A stretch of 64,000 nt of DNA from Altimarinus sp041659565 (GCA_041659565.1 JBAZXZ010000003.1:179717-243716), one strand, 5' to 3'. Shown: positions 19,741-32,607, counted from the first letter of the stretch. Program-made: numbers and translations. The notes: generated from the letters alone by a model not told the origin.

Positions 19741-22575
19741 TTATTTATAAAATAACTTAGGAGGATCAGTCTGAATCCTAGAATCGTATTTTATGATAAA
19801 TCATTCTTCATATTCTCAAGGGTCAGTACATCAATTTGGTATAGTACTTAAATCACATCCACTATTTCATCTCCTTATATAATTCAGATCATAAATCATA
19901 GCCTTATCAAAACTTTGAGTTTTTGTTCAACCTGGTAATATATAAGTTCAGCCATTTTTTACTCATCCAAATTGAGCTCATCAAATAGTATTTCTCGTAA
20001 ACATAACTCAATTCAGAGTAAGTTGATATTGTAAAGCATTAGTTCTTTCAGTACTATCTGTTGTATATACACTTCACATAGAATTAGTACTCATAAATCA
20101 TCCATCAGCATAGATCATAGCATTTATCTTTGTTACATTTGGAGTTACTAATACATTTCACTTTCAATTATATCAATTACTTGTACTATAATTATCTTTT
20201 AAAACTATTATTCAAAGTTTATTTTTAGAAGGAGAAGTATTTAAATCTCAAGTTATTATTACATTACCATTTGTTACAACTAGTGTTTCATAATCAGGTT
20301 TTCAATCTAAATTATTATCTGGAATATCTAAAGAAATAGAAATATCTCAATTTACATATTTAACTTTATTTATTATTGTATTACTTGTCATATTAGATAT
20401 ATAATCATAAGCTCTTTTTCTTATTTCAGTTCTTAAATCAGAAGGATAAAGATTTGAAATATTTTTTCATTGACCAGTAAATTCATATTTTCAAGCTCAT
20501 TGTAATCCTCATATTATTTTAACTCAAAGAAATTTATTTCAATTAAGAGTTATAGGAGTTTTATCATTACCATAATCATAAGCAGATAAATAATATCTTA
20601 CAGTTTCTCATCATAATTGATAACTTATAACAGGTAATATAACTTGTAATCAAGGGTTGTGATTTAGAATTGTTGCATATATACTACTATTTATTCTTGT
20701 TTCAAAATTACGAAATAAACCTCAAGCATAATTCATTAATTTAGTATTTTGTAGTGTTATACCACTTCAAAAATTAGATATATTATTTACTCATAAAGAA
20801 ATAGAATGATTATAACCTAAAGAACCAATAGCAGAAAGTTTATATCTAAGCTTTGTTCATAGAGATATACTTCAGCTAGATATTAGAGATAAATTTCAAA
20901 TATAAGGTTTTTTGAAATTATATCATATATTATTTAATACCATTGTTTTTGATAATAACTCAAAAGATATTTTATTACCACAAGATACAAAAGGTGTTTT
21001 TGATTTAACTGTAGCTATTTTAATTGTTTGAGTAGTTCATTTAGTTGGATCCCAATCTATTTCAACTCCAGAAAAGTGTAGAGAGCTATTTCATTTTCAA
21101 TTTACTCTATCTGTTACATTATTTGATAAATCTCTGAAATTAATTGGAGTTCATAGATTTATTACATCTGATCATATAATAGGAGCATCAATAGTTAATG
21201 TAGCATATATATCGTTAGTGTTTGAATTGTTTGCATAACCTGAACTTGTTAAATCACAAGTACTATTAGCTATTATACTTCATTCTCAAGGTTGAGAATT
21301 ATGAGGATCTGTACAATTGTTTGTACAAGTATTATCATTGTTTGTATCTCAATCATCACAAGCTTCTTCAAATCAGAAACTATTTGGAGTTTGAGTTTCT
21401 CAGTCTCAACAATATCATTTATCATTTGGCCATCAAATAAGTCATTTAGTACAGCTGTTTGTACAAGAATCATTATTTATATAGTTTCAATCATCACAAG
21501 TTTCAGAACCTTGTATTATTCAATCTCAACAATATCATCAACCTGTTGGTGGAGGATTATTTTCTTCAGTACAGGTAGAGCTACATCAATCTCAACTTAT
21601 GTTATTATCATCATCACATTGTTCATTAAATCATAAACTGTTTGTAGTTTGAGTAATTCAATCTCAACAATATGTTAATGTTGATGGTCATCAAGGAATA
21701 GTACAACTTGTTGTACAATTTCAAATACCATTTAAGGCTCATAAATCACAGGCTTCTCAACTATCTACATGTCAATCTCAACAATAATTAGTTGGTCATG
21801 TTCATCTTGAAGCTGTACATCAAGTTGATGTTACTCAATCACTGCAAGTCCAATTTGTAGTTCATCATACACTTGGAAAACTTGGAATTAGTGGTGTAGA
21901 AGTACCTATAGTACAAAAATCAGTTAAAGTTGGCCATGATTCAGGTGATACATTATATGCAAAAGTCTTTCAATTTTCTTCTCAACATGTTGCATTTTGA
22001 GTACATCATGATTGAGTAAGATTTCTTATTTCAAATTTTGTATCATCAGTTCAAGTTGTAGTTGATGGACATGATATACTTGATGTTTTTACTTTTTCAC
22101 AAATATAATCTCTTCTACATGTATTTTTACAATCATCCCATGGTGTTATAACCGGACAGTCAGTCCAATGACATTGCCAGTCAAAATTATCACAAGTTGT
22201 TGGTATAAAAGTTTTTTCAAACCGCATTCAGCCATTATTAGCACATTCCATCCAAATAATACCTATTCAAATATTACTTATATCTATATCAATAATATCA
22301 TGCTCACTTAAAACAAAATCTGTTCTATCACACCGATAACTACAATTAATAGCTTGCTCACGAAATTCATTAATTTTATTTAAATCATAATTTATTCAAA
22401 CTGATTCAAGATATGTAAATATTTCTTCATTAGCTTGATCCCCTGTTTTTTCAGGAGATTTACAAATATTGATTCCATTAACACATAATCTATCTGCAAA
22501 AACATTATTATTTCAGTAATATAGAAATCATAAAAACATTAAAGTAAAAACGATGATTTTATTATATTTTTTCAT
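19741..22575 (-). CDS. Secreted cysteine-rich surface protein with DUF4215 (Myxococcus-type) repeats
   Basis: This 944-residue exported protein has a signal peptide (about residues 1-27, ends NNVFA). A cysteine-rich N-terminal region (about 30-230) is followed by four tandem DUF4215/Myxo_disulf repeats (about 265-435), each with the pattern YCGDG-x-CDDG-x-C-xxx-C. These are calcium- or disulfide-stabilised modules of extracellular proteins. The C-terminal 500 residues form beta-sandwich-like domains with a calcium-loop segment (DIPDNNLDGKPDYETL) and end in PKLFYK. The reading runs through dozens of TGA codons, all falling on glycine positions of the repeats. Probably a surface adhesin or pilus-associated protein. 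It follows the TPR gene by 33 bp in the same direction. Confidence 0.85.
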
Positions 22576-22608
22576 ATTATCTAATTTTAAAAGTTAAATT
22601 ATTATTTT

Positions 22609-23865
22609 TTAATAGTTTTTTATTAATTCTTGAAATTCTTTATTGTCTTTTATCGGGGCAAATATTCAATAATTATTTCTTTTTATTTGAAAAACTATTT
22701 TTGGATTTTTTAATTTTCCTGTTTTATTAATTAACTTCATCAATAATTCCTGATCTGTTGCTCAATTTTTTAAAGTTCATATAACAATTGAATCATACAT
22801 TAAAGAATTTTTAGTTGTTTCTCTTTCTGAATCCATCAAAATCATATCACTATTAATAGCATACATTGTCTTTTTTATATAGTCACTTGCTTTTTCAAAA
22901 TTTGATTTATCAATTTCATATAATACATATATATAATAAGCGAAATATCAATTAGGATTTAATTCTATTGATTTATTTAAATTTTCTTCTATCTCTTTAT
23001 TATATTGTAGATCATTTTTCATAAATAATCACCTCGAAAGTGCTACATATCACATAGGATAACTTGGATAGTACTTTATTGATTGTCTAGCATAATCAAT
23101 AGATTTATCAATATCTGGCTTTAATCAATTTAATTCCAATTCTATTGAACTTAGTCAAAAACTTATTTCTGATTTTAATGGTCAATTATCAGTTAATGAA
23201 AGGGCTTGATTTAAAATTTCATATGCTTTCTCATATTCTCAAGTTCTAGCATAATACCTTCATAAATTTGATAATACCATTGTATTATTTTTATCTAAAT
23301 TATATGCTTCATCATAATAAGTAAGGACCTTATTAAATTCTCACTTTAAATCATATAAATGTCATTTTTGATTTAATAAAAGTGATTTATATTCATTTGT
23401 TAAATCTTTTTGTTCTAATCATTTGTTATAATAATCTAAAGCTCCAGTATAATTTTTAATTATCTCATTTGCATATCATTTATAATATAACACATCTGAT
23501 TCTTCTTTTAAAGTATCTAGTATTTCTATAGCTTTCTTACTATTTTCTTCTTCTTTATAGAAGTAATTTCAATAAGCTAAATAAGAATAAACAAGCTTCA
23601 TTTTTTCTTCTTTCTCTAAGTTACCAGTTCATTTTTTTTCTAGTTCATTTATTGCACCTTTAAAATCTCCTGAAGTAAGAGAATTATTTATATCTATACT
23701 TTTATTATCAGGAGTAATTGAACTATTATTAACCGTATCAACTACTTCTTTTGTTTTATTCTCATTTGCTTTATAAATAAAAAGTGAAAATAATCCTAAT
23801 ATGACAATAAATGAAATTATATAAGAATATAAATAGACTTTTTTATCTTTTTGATTTTCTTCCAT
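22609..23865 (-). CDS. Membrane-anchored TPR protein
   Basis: This 418-residue protein has one N-terminal membrane helix (about residues 11-33), a Ser/Thr/Asn linker and then seven or more tetratricopeptide repeats (about 75-330) with the usual pattern W/Y-x-x-x-A/G-x-Y-x-x-A (for example YTGALDYYNKGLEQ and TGEYEKAYEILNQAL). TPR arrays hold partner proteins. It is probably co-transcribed with the cysteine-rich surface protein 33 bp downstream, perhaps helping its export or assembly. The start at 23865 is the only ATG close to the membrane helix. Confidence 0.85.
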
Positions 23866-24013
23866 ATTATATTTTGTATTAAATTATAAAAATATATTTT
23901 AATATTAACATATATTTTTATAAAAAAACAAAATATGGAGATACTTTTACTGATTTTTAACTTGACCTTTGTTTTTGTTGATTTTTAATAAATCCAATAA
24001 TAAATTTTATTAT

Positions 24014-27000
24014 TTAACTTTTCTTTTTCTTTTCACTTCTAAGATAAACTTCATAATAAATTCATTTCAAGACAAATAAAGTTAAAAAAGATGCTGAGAT
24101 TATACCAAATATAATTGTGAAACCCATTCATGCCCAGAACTCATCTTTAAGTGCTATTGGAAGGATTCAAAGAGCTGTTGTAACTGTTGTCAGAGTCATT
24201 GGTTCAAGACGACTTGATCAAGCTTCAACTAATGCAGTAAATGATCCCATTCATTTTCTCAAGTTTATATTTATGGCATCAACCAAGATTATTCAATGAT
24301 TAACAGCAATTCATGTAAAAGATATAAATCATATACCAAAAGGCAACGAGAATTGATTTCAAGTAATTAATAATCAAAGCATTACAAAAGGTAATGACAT
24401 CACAACAGAGTAAAGTATTATAAGAGGTTGAGAATAACTGTTAAATTGTAAAGTTAGAATTGTAAAAATAATCATTATTGCAATGAAAAAGGCAGATAAT
24501 ACAGCAACTATCAGGTCTTTATTTGCTTCGTTTTCTCATCATGCTAGATATGAAATTCAAGTTGGAAAACTATAAGACTTTGCAAATTCTTCGAATTTTG
24601 CTTGAGTTGAAACTGTATCTACTCATTTGTTTAAATCAGCATCTACACTTATTATTATTTTTCAATCTTCTCTTGCAATGGAAGCAATAGAATTTTTAGT
24701 GTTATATTCTACAAAATTTCAAACTTGGTAATTTTTTCATGCAAAGTTGAAAGTTGAATTCATTATGTCTTCAACATTAACCACTTCTCTAAAATTAGAT
24801 TGTTTTATATATACATCCATGTCAGATCAGTTATCTTCAATTGATCACACATTAACTCAATTCATCATTTCCATTATATAACCATATATAACTGCTGGAG
24901 GAATTCAGTAAGTTCACAAAATCTCTTTTTTAAGTGTAAAAACAAATTGTCCTGGAGTATCTTTTGATGATGATTCTACTGATTTTGTTCAAGGAATAAG
25001 CTTTAATTTTTTTTCAAATACTTTTGATACATCAATCAATTCAGATAATTGTTCAGATTTTTCAGCGGTTAATTTTAATCAAACAGCTTTTCCTCAAGGA
25101 GGTCATCATTTCAAAGCTTCTGTAATAACCTTTAATCATTTTTTCTCATAGATTTCAAGATCTTTTGAAATCAATTTTTCTAAGTCAAAAACATTTCTTT
25201 GTCATAAACTTTTTCTATCATTAAATTTTGTTAATTGTATAGTTACATTTACTGAGTTATTTTGAATAGAAATAGTATAATATTTTATTTCTTTGTATTT
25301 TGAAAGAATTTCTCCTAATCATAATACTTTTTCATACATTTTTTCAGTTTTTAATCAATTTTCTCATTCAATTGATGCGGTCAAGGAATTTTTATCAGAA
25401 GCAGGAAATAAATTGTATCAAACCAAAGGAGCTAAAAATATAAATGACAGAACAAGAAGTAAAACAGGAATTGCTATAAAAAGTCTTCTTATAAATGTAT
25501 GCATCAAAAAGGCTGATAGTGTTTTTTTATACCATTTTGTAACAGAGTGAATTACTCTTACTCTTAAAGGACTAGATTTTGAAGATATTTCTCTTTTTCA
25601 TTCTCTTTCAAGATATAATAATTCTTTTTCATCATTACTTGCATATTCTAAAGCTGTATCATCATGAATATAACTTTTTTGTTTTCTTACAAAAAGTAGA
25701 TATAAAGCACTATTAATAGTCAAAGCTAGAACTAATCAACAAGCCAGAACTCAGAAAATAGTTATAGGTATATAAGCTAAAAATTTTCACATTAACCCTG
25801 GTAAAAACATCATAGGAATAAATGCTACAATTGTTGATAAAACTCAAGAAATAATTGGTATTGCATACTCTCTTAAGGCAAGCATAATTGCAGTTTCAGG
25901 ATCATATCACACTCTCATTTTGGCGGAGGCGGCTTGTACGATAACGATTATCGTATCTACAGCTATTCAAAAAGATAAGATTAAAGAAAAATTTGTTAAG
26001 AAATTGAGAGAATATCATCCGTAATATAACAGTATAAATGTAGATAAAAAGGCAAGAGGCAATGTAACAGATGCAAATACAGAATCTTTGAATCATACAA
26101 ATAAGTACATGGCAACAAATACTAAGGTAAGAGTAGTTAATGCTTCTTTTGCAAGATCTTTATAATCATCCATTATTGTATCAGCAACATCATTTCAATA
26201 AACAAAAGAAAAGTTTTTAAAGCTGTCAGTTTTAAATGTATCTTCTATTATTTTTTTAGCATTACTTGATGCTGTAAATATACTTGTTCATTCAATTTTG
26301 TTTACAAGAAGTGATATATAAGGAAGTCATTTAATATCATTATTTCAAAGTAAACTCACAGACTTATCTTTATAAACTCTTTCTATAGTCGCAATGTCTC
26401 ATAGTTTTATATAATTTCAATTACTTAATTGTAAAGGTACATCAAGCATATTTATAGAGTCAGAGTATTTTCATTCTATACGAAAATCGTATTTTTTATC
26501 TCAAACTGTAAAATTTCAAATAGGAATATCTTTATTCCATGCTCTTATTGATGATGAAATTGAATCTATTGATAATCAAGAACTCTTTAATTTATCGGGA
26601 GTAATAACTATTTCTATATCATATTCGTTTCAGTTAGTAGAAGATGCTCAAAGCATAGATTGTAGATTTCAATTTGCAAATTTTACACTTTCAATTCACT
26701 CAGCCTTTTCAATATCATTTTTTAACACATTAGCTTTTTCTATAAGTAAACTTTTTGAAATATCTGGATTTTTTGAATATAAATAAACTCAAAAAGCTTG
26801 TTTTGTGTCAGTATCTAGTTCTGTTATTACTGGAGCTTTAGCATCAGTTGGGAGAACAATTCTATTAACATTATTTCTTACCTCATTAACTATATCTTTT
26901 GAATTTGCTCAAGTTTTTAGTGTTAAAATAATAGATGAAAATCAAAGTGAAGAGCTTGAAGTTACCGTATCTAGTCATTTTATATCTTTGATTTCTTTAT

Positions 27001-27238
27001 ATATTTTATCTGTTATTAAACTATCCATATCGTTTGGATTTGTTCAAGGATATACAGTAGATATAGAAATCATTCAAAATGCAATAGAAGGACTCGATTC
27101 CTTTGGTATATTTATAAGAGACATTGTTCATATAACTATTATAACAAAAATAGCTAAATAAGAGATACGATATTGTCTCACCCAAAATCAAAAAAATCAT
27201 TTTAATGTTCATTCTCTTAGTTCAGTTAGTCTAGACAT
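24014..27238 (-). CDS. RND-family efflux transporter (AcrB/HAE-like)
   Basis: This 1074-residue, 12-helix transporter has two repeats of periplasmic porter domains. The N-terminus reads VRQYRISYLAIFVIIVIGTMSL, followed by IPKESSPSIAFGMISISTVYPG, a family hallmark. TM11 carries GISFTGIAVNHGIILVDAI-like sequence and the protein ends with a charged tail. In TM4 the proton-relay pair Asp-Asp is Asp-Thr (GIAVDTIIVIV), an unusual substitution. It lies downstream of the adaptor gene, as in tripartite pumps, although no TolC-like gene is present. The gap to the adaptor holds a palindromic repeat. Substrates cannot be predicted; lipid or drug export is possible. Confidence 0.9.
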
Positions 27239-27280
27239 AAAAAATAGGTAAAGTGGTAAAGATGAAAGTGTAAACTATTT

Positions 27281-27365
27281 TGTCATTGCGAATGAAATGA
27301 AGCAATCCATTCACTATATTGTTTTCTCTTCTTTCTGGATTGCTTCGTTACTCTCGCAATGATAG
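27281..27365. repeat. Palindromic element, TGTCATTGCGAG family, intergenic copy
   Basis: An 85-bp inverted repeat with left arm TGTCATTGCGAATGAA and GAAGCAATCCA, right arm TGGATTGCTTCGTTACTCTCG and end GCAATGATA. It lies between the RND transporter and its adaptor gene, so it is transcribed as part of that operon. Confidence 0.9.
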
Positions 27366-27370
27366 TATAT

Positions 27371-29299
27371 CTATTGTTCAACTTTTAAATTAAATTTATT
27401 TTCATCATAATTTGAAATATCAGTAGTTATAATCATTATTTTATCATCTAGTTTTGTTCAGTCTAAAAAACTTAAAAATTCAATATTGTTTTTATACATT
27501 TTTCATAGAAGTACTTCTTTTTGTACAATTTTTCAGTTATCATAGATATTTACAATTCATTTATTTGTTCAAATAAGATTTATATATTCTAAAGGAATTA
27601 AAATTGCTTTAGCTTTTATAGGAATAGATACATCTATTACTCAACCAAGATTTTGTATTTTCTCATTGAAAACAGCTAAAACTTTATAATTAAGAGAATC
27701 ACTTGATATAGAAGAGATTGAGTAAATCATTCAAGTTAGAGTTTTTTCTCAGATTTTTGTAAGTACATTATCTCACACAGCTATTGAAGCAAGTTCAGAT
27801 TCTTTAAAAGAAAGTTCTACTTGAGAGGCTTTATCTGAAATAATTGATAAAATAGGCATTCAAATAGTTACATCTTGTCATTCATCTACAAGTATATCTC
27901 AAACAACTCAATCAATAGAAGCTTTAATATTTAATTTGTTATAATCTTTAATTGCTACTTCTTGTCAAATATAAGCATCTCTCATACTGTTTTCAAGTCA
28001 TTTTAGAGTTAGATCTCTTGATTCTTTAGATGTTTTAATTGTATCCACAGTTTGTCTTATTTGTAATTCCAAAGATTTTATACTATCTTCAGACCCAGCA
28101 ACTATTTTATCTAAAGTATTTTCTGATTGAGTTCATCATAAATCATAATTTTTTAAAAATATTTCTTTGTCTTTTTTTAGTAATTCAAGTTGTTTAGCAA
28201 GAGAACTTTCATTATTTTTATATGTTTTTAAAAAAGAAGAAGTTCAGTTTTTAAAACCAATAAATCAAGCATTGTTTATTGCAAATTGACTTTGATATGC
28301 ATTTGTAGTTGTAGAGAATGCATCTATTTGAGATTGATTTAATTGTCATATAGAAATAATAGAATTATTTATAGTAATCTCAAGAGAGTTTAGATATGCT
28401 TCGATTAAAGTATAGTTTCATTCAAAAATAGTAATATAATTTAATATATCATCTTCACTTAAGTTATCAAAACTCATATTATTAAGAACAGTATCTCTTT
28501 TACTGATTAAATTTAATAATAAATTTTTTGTATTATCTTTTTGACCAGCATCTTTTACTCATAGGTAATTTTTCATTTTTACATAATCATCTTGATACTC
28601 GTACAATTTAGTAGCTCCTAAAAGCTTATCTCAAAAGGTAATTATATCATCAAAAAATGTTTTTTGAGTTATATATTCTTTATTTAATGAATTTTTAAAA
28701 TTAGTTATTGTTTCTTGATTGTTTGAGAGAGTATTATTGTAATCAAGCTCAGCTTTTGAAATAGAGTTATCCATTTTTTGAAGCTCTAAAGATGATTTTG
28801 TATCCATTCAAGAATAATTTGTATTTGATAAATTATCTTTTGCTTGAGAAATATCAATAGAAGAAGTCTTTTTCAAAGTATCTAAGCTATTGTTTAATTT
28901 TTCTAAAGCAATTTCTAAATCAAATATTTGTTTATCTAGTGAAACTTTTGTTGAATCATAAGTTATTTGCATTTTTTCAATTGAATTTGATGCCTTATCA
29001 AGATTTATACCATAATTTGCAATTGTATCAGTTAAAAAAACTAGACTTTGACCAGCTTTTACTTTGTCTCATTCTTTAACTCAAATACTTCAAATTCTTC
29101 AAACTGCTTGAGAAGAAAGCTTTATATCATCTTTTCATTGTATTTTACCACTTTTTTGCAAAAAAGAATCACCTCAAAGCGATTTTAATGATTTAATCTG
29201 TATAGAAAAATCTTTTTTTCAATCTTGTACAGTAGTATCTGTTTTTGAACAAGAAAAAAGTAAAAGTGTAATTAGAAATAATGAGATTATTTTTTTCAT
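27371..29299 (-). CDS. Efflux pump adaptor lipoprotein (HlyD/membrane-fusion family)
   Basis: This 642-residue periplasmic-type adaptor is unusually long. The lipoprotein signal (LLLFSCSK, Cys near residue 18) is followed by a biotinyl-lipoyl half (GRIGSIGVKEGDKVKAGQSL, about 70-90), a very long coiled-coil hairpin (about 100-460, much longer than in AcrA), the second lipoyl half (INGVVGDILVDEGQDVTIG-like, about 490-510) and beta-barrel strands at the end. It partners the RND transporter encoded downstream. The long hairpin may span a thick envelope or surface layer instead of docking to TolC. Confidence 0.85.
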
Positions 29300-29323
29300 A
29301 TTTTTAAATATTTTAAAATTAAA

Positions 29324-29539
29324 TTAATTAGACTCCATAGAATTTACATATTCTATAAGCTCTCTTACATCTTGATTTTTAACAAGTCCAACATATTTAT
29401 CATCTTTTAGAAGTATTGTTATACTATCACCAGGATTAAGATTAAGCTTATCTCTTATCTCTTTTGGTATAACAATCTGTCATTTTGGTCATATATTTGT
29501 TGTTCCATAAAGTTTTATATCACATAGTTTTTCTTGCAT
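29324..29539 (-). CDS. AbrB/SpoVT-family DNA-binding regulator
   Basis: This 71-residue protein contains the swapped-hairpin AbrB fold: GPKGQIVIPKEIRDKLNLNP followed by GDSITILLKDDKYVGLV. Such proteins are dimeric transcription regulators or antitoxins. It is the first gene of the minus-strand RND operon, 24 bp before the adaptor, so it may regulate the pump, perhaps by binding the 127-bp divergent region toward the gene at 29694. No toxin gene is adjacent. Confidence 0.85.
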
Positions 29540-29634
29540 CTTGTATAAAAAGTTAGAAAAGTAAGAAAAGTTATACTAAAGATAGATATTATAATAAAAA
29601 TAATTTATTTACAAAAGAGTTAATAAAAAAAGAG

Positions 29635-29662
29635 TTGACAAAAATATATAATATGGTATTAT
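29635..29662 (+). promoter_or_regulatory. Promoter
   Basis: A consensus -35 TTGACA (29635-29640) and -10 TATTAT (29657-29662) have a 16-bp spacer, predicting a start near 29669. That start supports translation from the ATG at 29694 over the one at 29667. Confidence 0.7.
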
Positions 29663-29693
29663 TGAGATGTATTTAGTAATTAATTATAAAAAT

Positions 29694-30654
29694 ATGGGAA
29701 ATATTCCTGGTGATAAAGTAAAGGAAACTATTACTCCTGAGGCAATTAATCCTATAGTTGGACCTGTAGTTGAAAATGCTCAATGAGAAGTTTCAGAAAA
29801 AGCCAATAAATTATTAGAAAAACCACAAATAAGTATAAAAATGCAAAGATATTTAGAAGAGCATAATATTTCAGAACAAAATATACCTAAATGTATTTCA
29901 TTAATTAAACAAATTGGAGAAATTATTTTTTTAAAAAAACTTGAATCAAAAGGCAAAAAATTAAAAGAAGAAATAGAAGAATTGTTGAAAAATGAAGATG
30001 GACTAAGAGATCTTGTTAGTAAAATAATAGATTTTGAAAATACCGAAGAAAAAAAAGGGAATAGTAAACTAGTTTCTACAATTATAGAAATAGGTAAACA
30101 TGAACTAACTTCAATAATTGTAGAAACATTAGAATATGAAAAAAGACTTGTAGGGCAATATAGAAGAAATAAAGATGAATTATTAGAAAAACTTAAAAAA
30201 TCAGAAGAAATTAATGTATGATGAAATAAATCTTCAAATAATATTGCATCTTTAACTAAAGAAGAATTAACAGAGATTTTTAGTTTAGCAGAAAATGCTA
30301 CTTGATTAGATATATCATCATATGATTTAGATTTATTAAACGAAGAGCAACTTACAGCTATTTTTAGTAATTTAAAAAATATAAAAATTGCTGATTTATC
30401 GGGTACTAATTTCACTTTATGAAAAGCAAAATTAGAGATTATTTTTAGTAATTTGCAAAATTGTGAGACATTAATTTTTTGAGAAAATAATGTTACAAAA
30501 GAATCTCTTGAACTAATGGTTAAATATTTAAAAAATATAAAAAGCATTGATTTTACAATGTGTGAGTTAGAACAAGAACAAAAAGATTTTATAAAAGATA
30601 AATTTCCAAATGTGGATATTTGTATTGATGAAGAAGAAGATGTAAATCCTTAAT
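29694..30654 (+). CDS. Hypothetical helical protein with leucine-rich-repeat-like C-terminus (apparent frameshift)
   Basis: This protein of about 319 residues is of unknown function. The first two thirds are charged and helical. The last third has LRR-like repeats (LTKEELTEIFSLAENATGLDIS, LNEEQLTAIFSNLKNIKIADLS, KAKLEIIFSNLQNCETLIF). Near 30597-30605 the frame seems to slip by one base in the run GATAAAATTT: before it the reading ends FIKDK, after it the natural-looking tail KFPNVDICIDEEEDVNP and TAA are in another frame. Without the slip the protein ends with about 20 unrelated residues near 30662-30668. It could be a sequencing error in an A-run, a real mutation or slippage. No signal peptide. 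The ATG at 29694 is chosen from the promoter position. Confidence 0.6.
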
Positions 30655-30674
30655 AAAAATAACAATAAAACACT

Positions 30675-30708
30675 AAACTACTTTCAAACACTGAAAGTAG
30701 TTTTTTTT
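30675..30708 (+). terminator. Rho-independent terminator
   Basis: Arms AAACTACTTTC and GAAAGTAGTTT with loop AAACACT are followed by T8. It separates the gene at 29694 from alaS. Confidence 0.88.
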
Positions 30709-30770
30709 ATTTGCCAAAAGCAGTTTTTTTAATAAAATTATCCCGAATTTACATTATTTTACATTTTTTT

Positions 30771-32594
30771 ATGAACATAACAAGTAATGAAATAAGAAAA
30801 AAATTTATAGAATTTTTTAAAGAACATGGTCATTCTGTGATTCCTTCTGCTCCTGTTGTTCCTGATAATGATCCAACAGTTTTGTTTACTACAGCAGGGA
30901 TGCACCCACTTGTGCCATTTTTGCTTTGAGAGAGACATCCTCTGGGGAAGAAACTTGTAAATTATCAAAAATGTGTAAGAACGGGTGATATTGATGATGT
31001 ATGAGATAATAGTCATCTTACATTTTTTGAAATGCTTTGAAATTGGTCACTTTGAGATTATTTTAAAAAAGAATCTATTAAGTATTCATTTGAGCTTTTA
31101 ACTTCATCAAAGTATCTAGGAATAGATAAAAATAAATTAGCAGTTACAGTTTTTGCTTGAGACAAAGATGCTCCAATAGATGAAGAATCTGCAATTATTT
31201 GGCAAGAAATGTGAATGCCAAAATCTCGTATTTCATATATGTCAAAAAAAGATAATTGGTGGGGGCCAGCAGGTCTTACTGGACCTTGTGGACCTGATAC
31301 AGAGATATTTTATCGGGTAGGAAAAGATGCTTTACCACCGATGGGAAGTAATGTAGAAACTGATGAAAAAAACTGGATGGAAATCTGGAATAATGTATTT
31401 ATGGAATACTTAAAAGATGAAAATGGAAAAATAAATCTTGCCTCAATGCAAAATGTAGATACAGGTATGTGACTTGAGAGGATTACAGCAGTATTAAACT
31501 GAAAAATCACAGTTTATGATACAGATATATTTTCTGATATAATTGAAGTTATTGCTCAAACTTTGAGTAAGACTTATAATGAGGAAACTAAAAAATCAAT
31601 GAGAATAATAGCAGATCACACTAGAACTTCTGTTATTATGATTTCAGATTGAATTGTTCCAAGCAATGTAGATCAATGATATATCCTTAGAAGACTACTT
31701 AGAAGAGCTATAAGAGAATGAAATAAATTATGAAATAAATGACAATTTTTAACTCCAATAGCAAATAAAATAATCTCAAAATTTGAGGATATATATGAAT
31801 GAGTAAAGAAAAATAAGCAAAAAATAATAGATGAAATTGAAAGAGAAGAAAAACAGTTTTTAAATACTTTGGAGAATGGATTAAAAGAGTTTGATAAGTT
31901 ACTTAAATGATTTGAAATAGCTTTTGAGAGAACTTGAAAGAAAATAGATATAATTTCAGGGGAGAAGGCCTTTAAACTTTATGATACTTATTGATTTCCT
32001 CTAGAAATGACTTATGAATTAGCTAAAGAATTATGATTAAAAGTAGATGAAGAATGATTTCAAGAAGCATTTAAAAGACATCAAGAATTATCTCGTGTCG
32101 GAGCAGAACAAAAATTTAAATGATGACTTGCTGATAATAGTGAACTTACAACAGCTTTGCATAGTGCAACTCATATGATGCTTGCTTGACTTAGAAAATA
32201 TCTAGGAGCAGATGTTCATCAAAAAGGTTCAAACATAACAGCAGAAAGGCTTAGATTTGATTTCAATTATGGGGAAAGAGTTTCTCCAGAAATATTAAAA
32301 AAAGTAGAAGATTTTGTAAATGAGATAATTACAAAAAATTGTGAGATGATTTTAGAAGAGATAAAAAAATCAGATGCAGAACAAGATCCAACAATAGAGT
32401 GAAGTTTCTGGGAAAAGTATCCAGAAATAGTAAAAGTTTATACACTAAAAGACTCTGAAGGGAATGTATACACAAGAGAGCTTTGCTGATGACCGCACAT
32501 AACTACAACAACTGGTATGTGAAAGTTTAGAATAATAAAAGAAGAATCAAGTAGTGCTTGAGTTAGGAGAATTAAAGCAGTTTTAGAAATTTAA
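30771..32594 (+). CDS. alaS: Alanyl-tRNA synthetase, short form
   Basis: This 607-residue enzyme charges tRNA-Ala. The class II core begins ITSNEIRKKFIEFFKEHGH, with VLFTTAGMHPLVPFL (motif 2 region, about residues 43-57) and NVDTGMGLERI (motif 3, about 228-238). The editing domain carries the zinc ligands HSATH (near 465) and CGGPH (near 565). The protein stops after the editing domain, so the C-Ala (DHHA1) domain of the usual 870-residue enzyme is missing. Short AlaRS forms are known in reduced lineages. It heads a likely operon with the three genes that follow at 13-19 bp spacing. The start avoids an upstream non-ATG extension. Confidence 0.95.
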
Positions 32595-32607
32595 TATTAT
32601 ATTTATA

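Noticed and set aside
21292..21636. A 114-residue plus-strand frame opposite the cysteine-rich gene
   Set aside because: It lies antisense to the DUF4215 repeats, whose cysteine/glycine pattern is clearly the coding strand; the antisense Ile/Ser-rich reading has no features.
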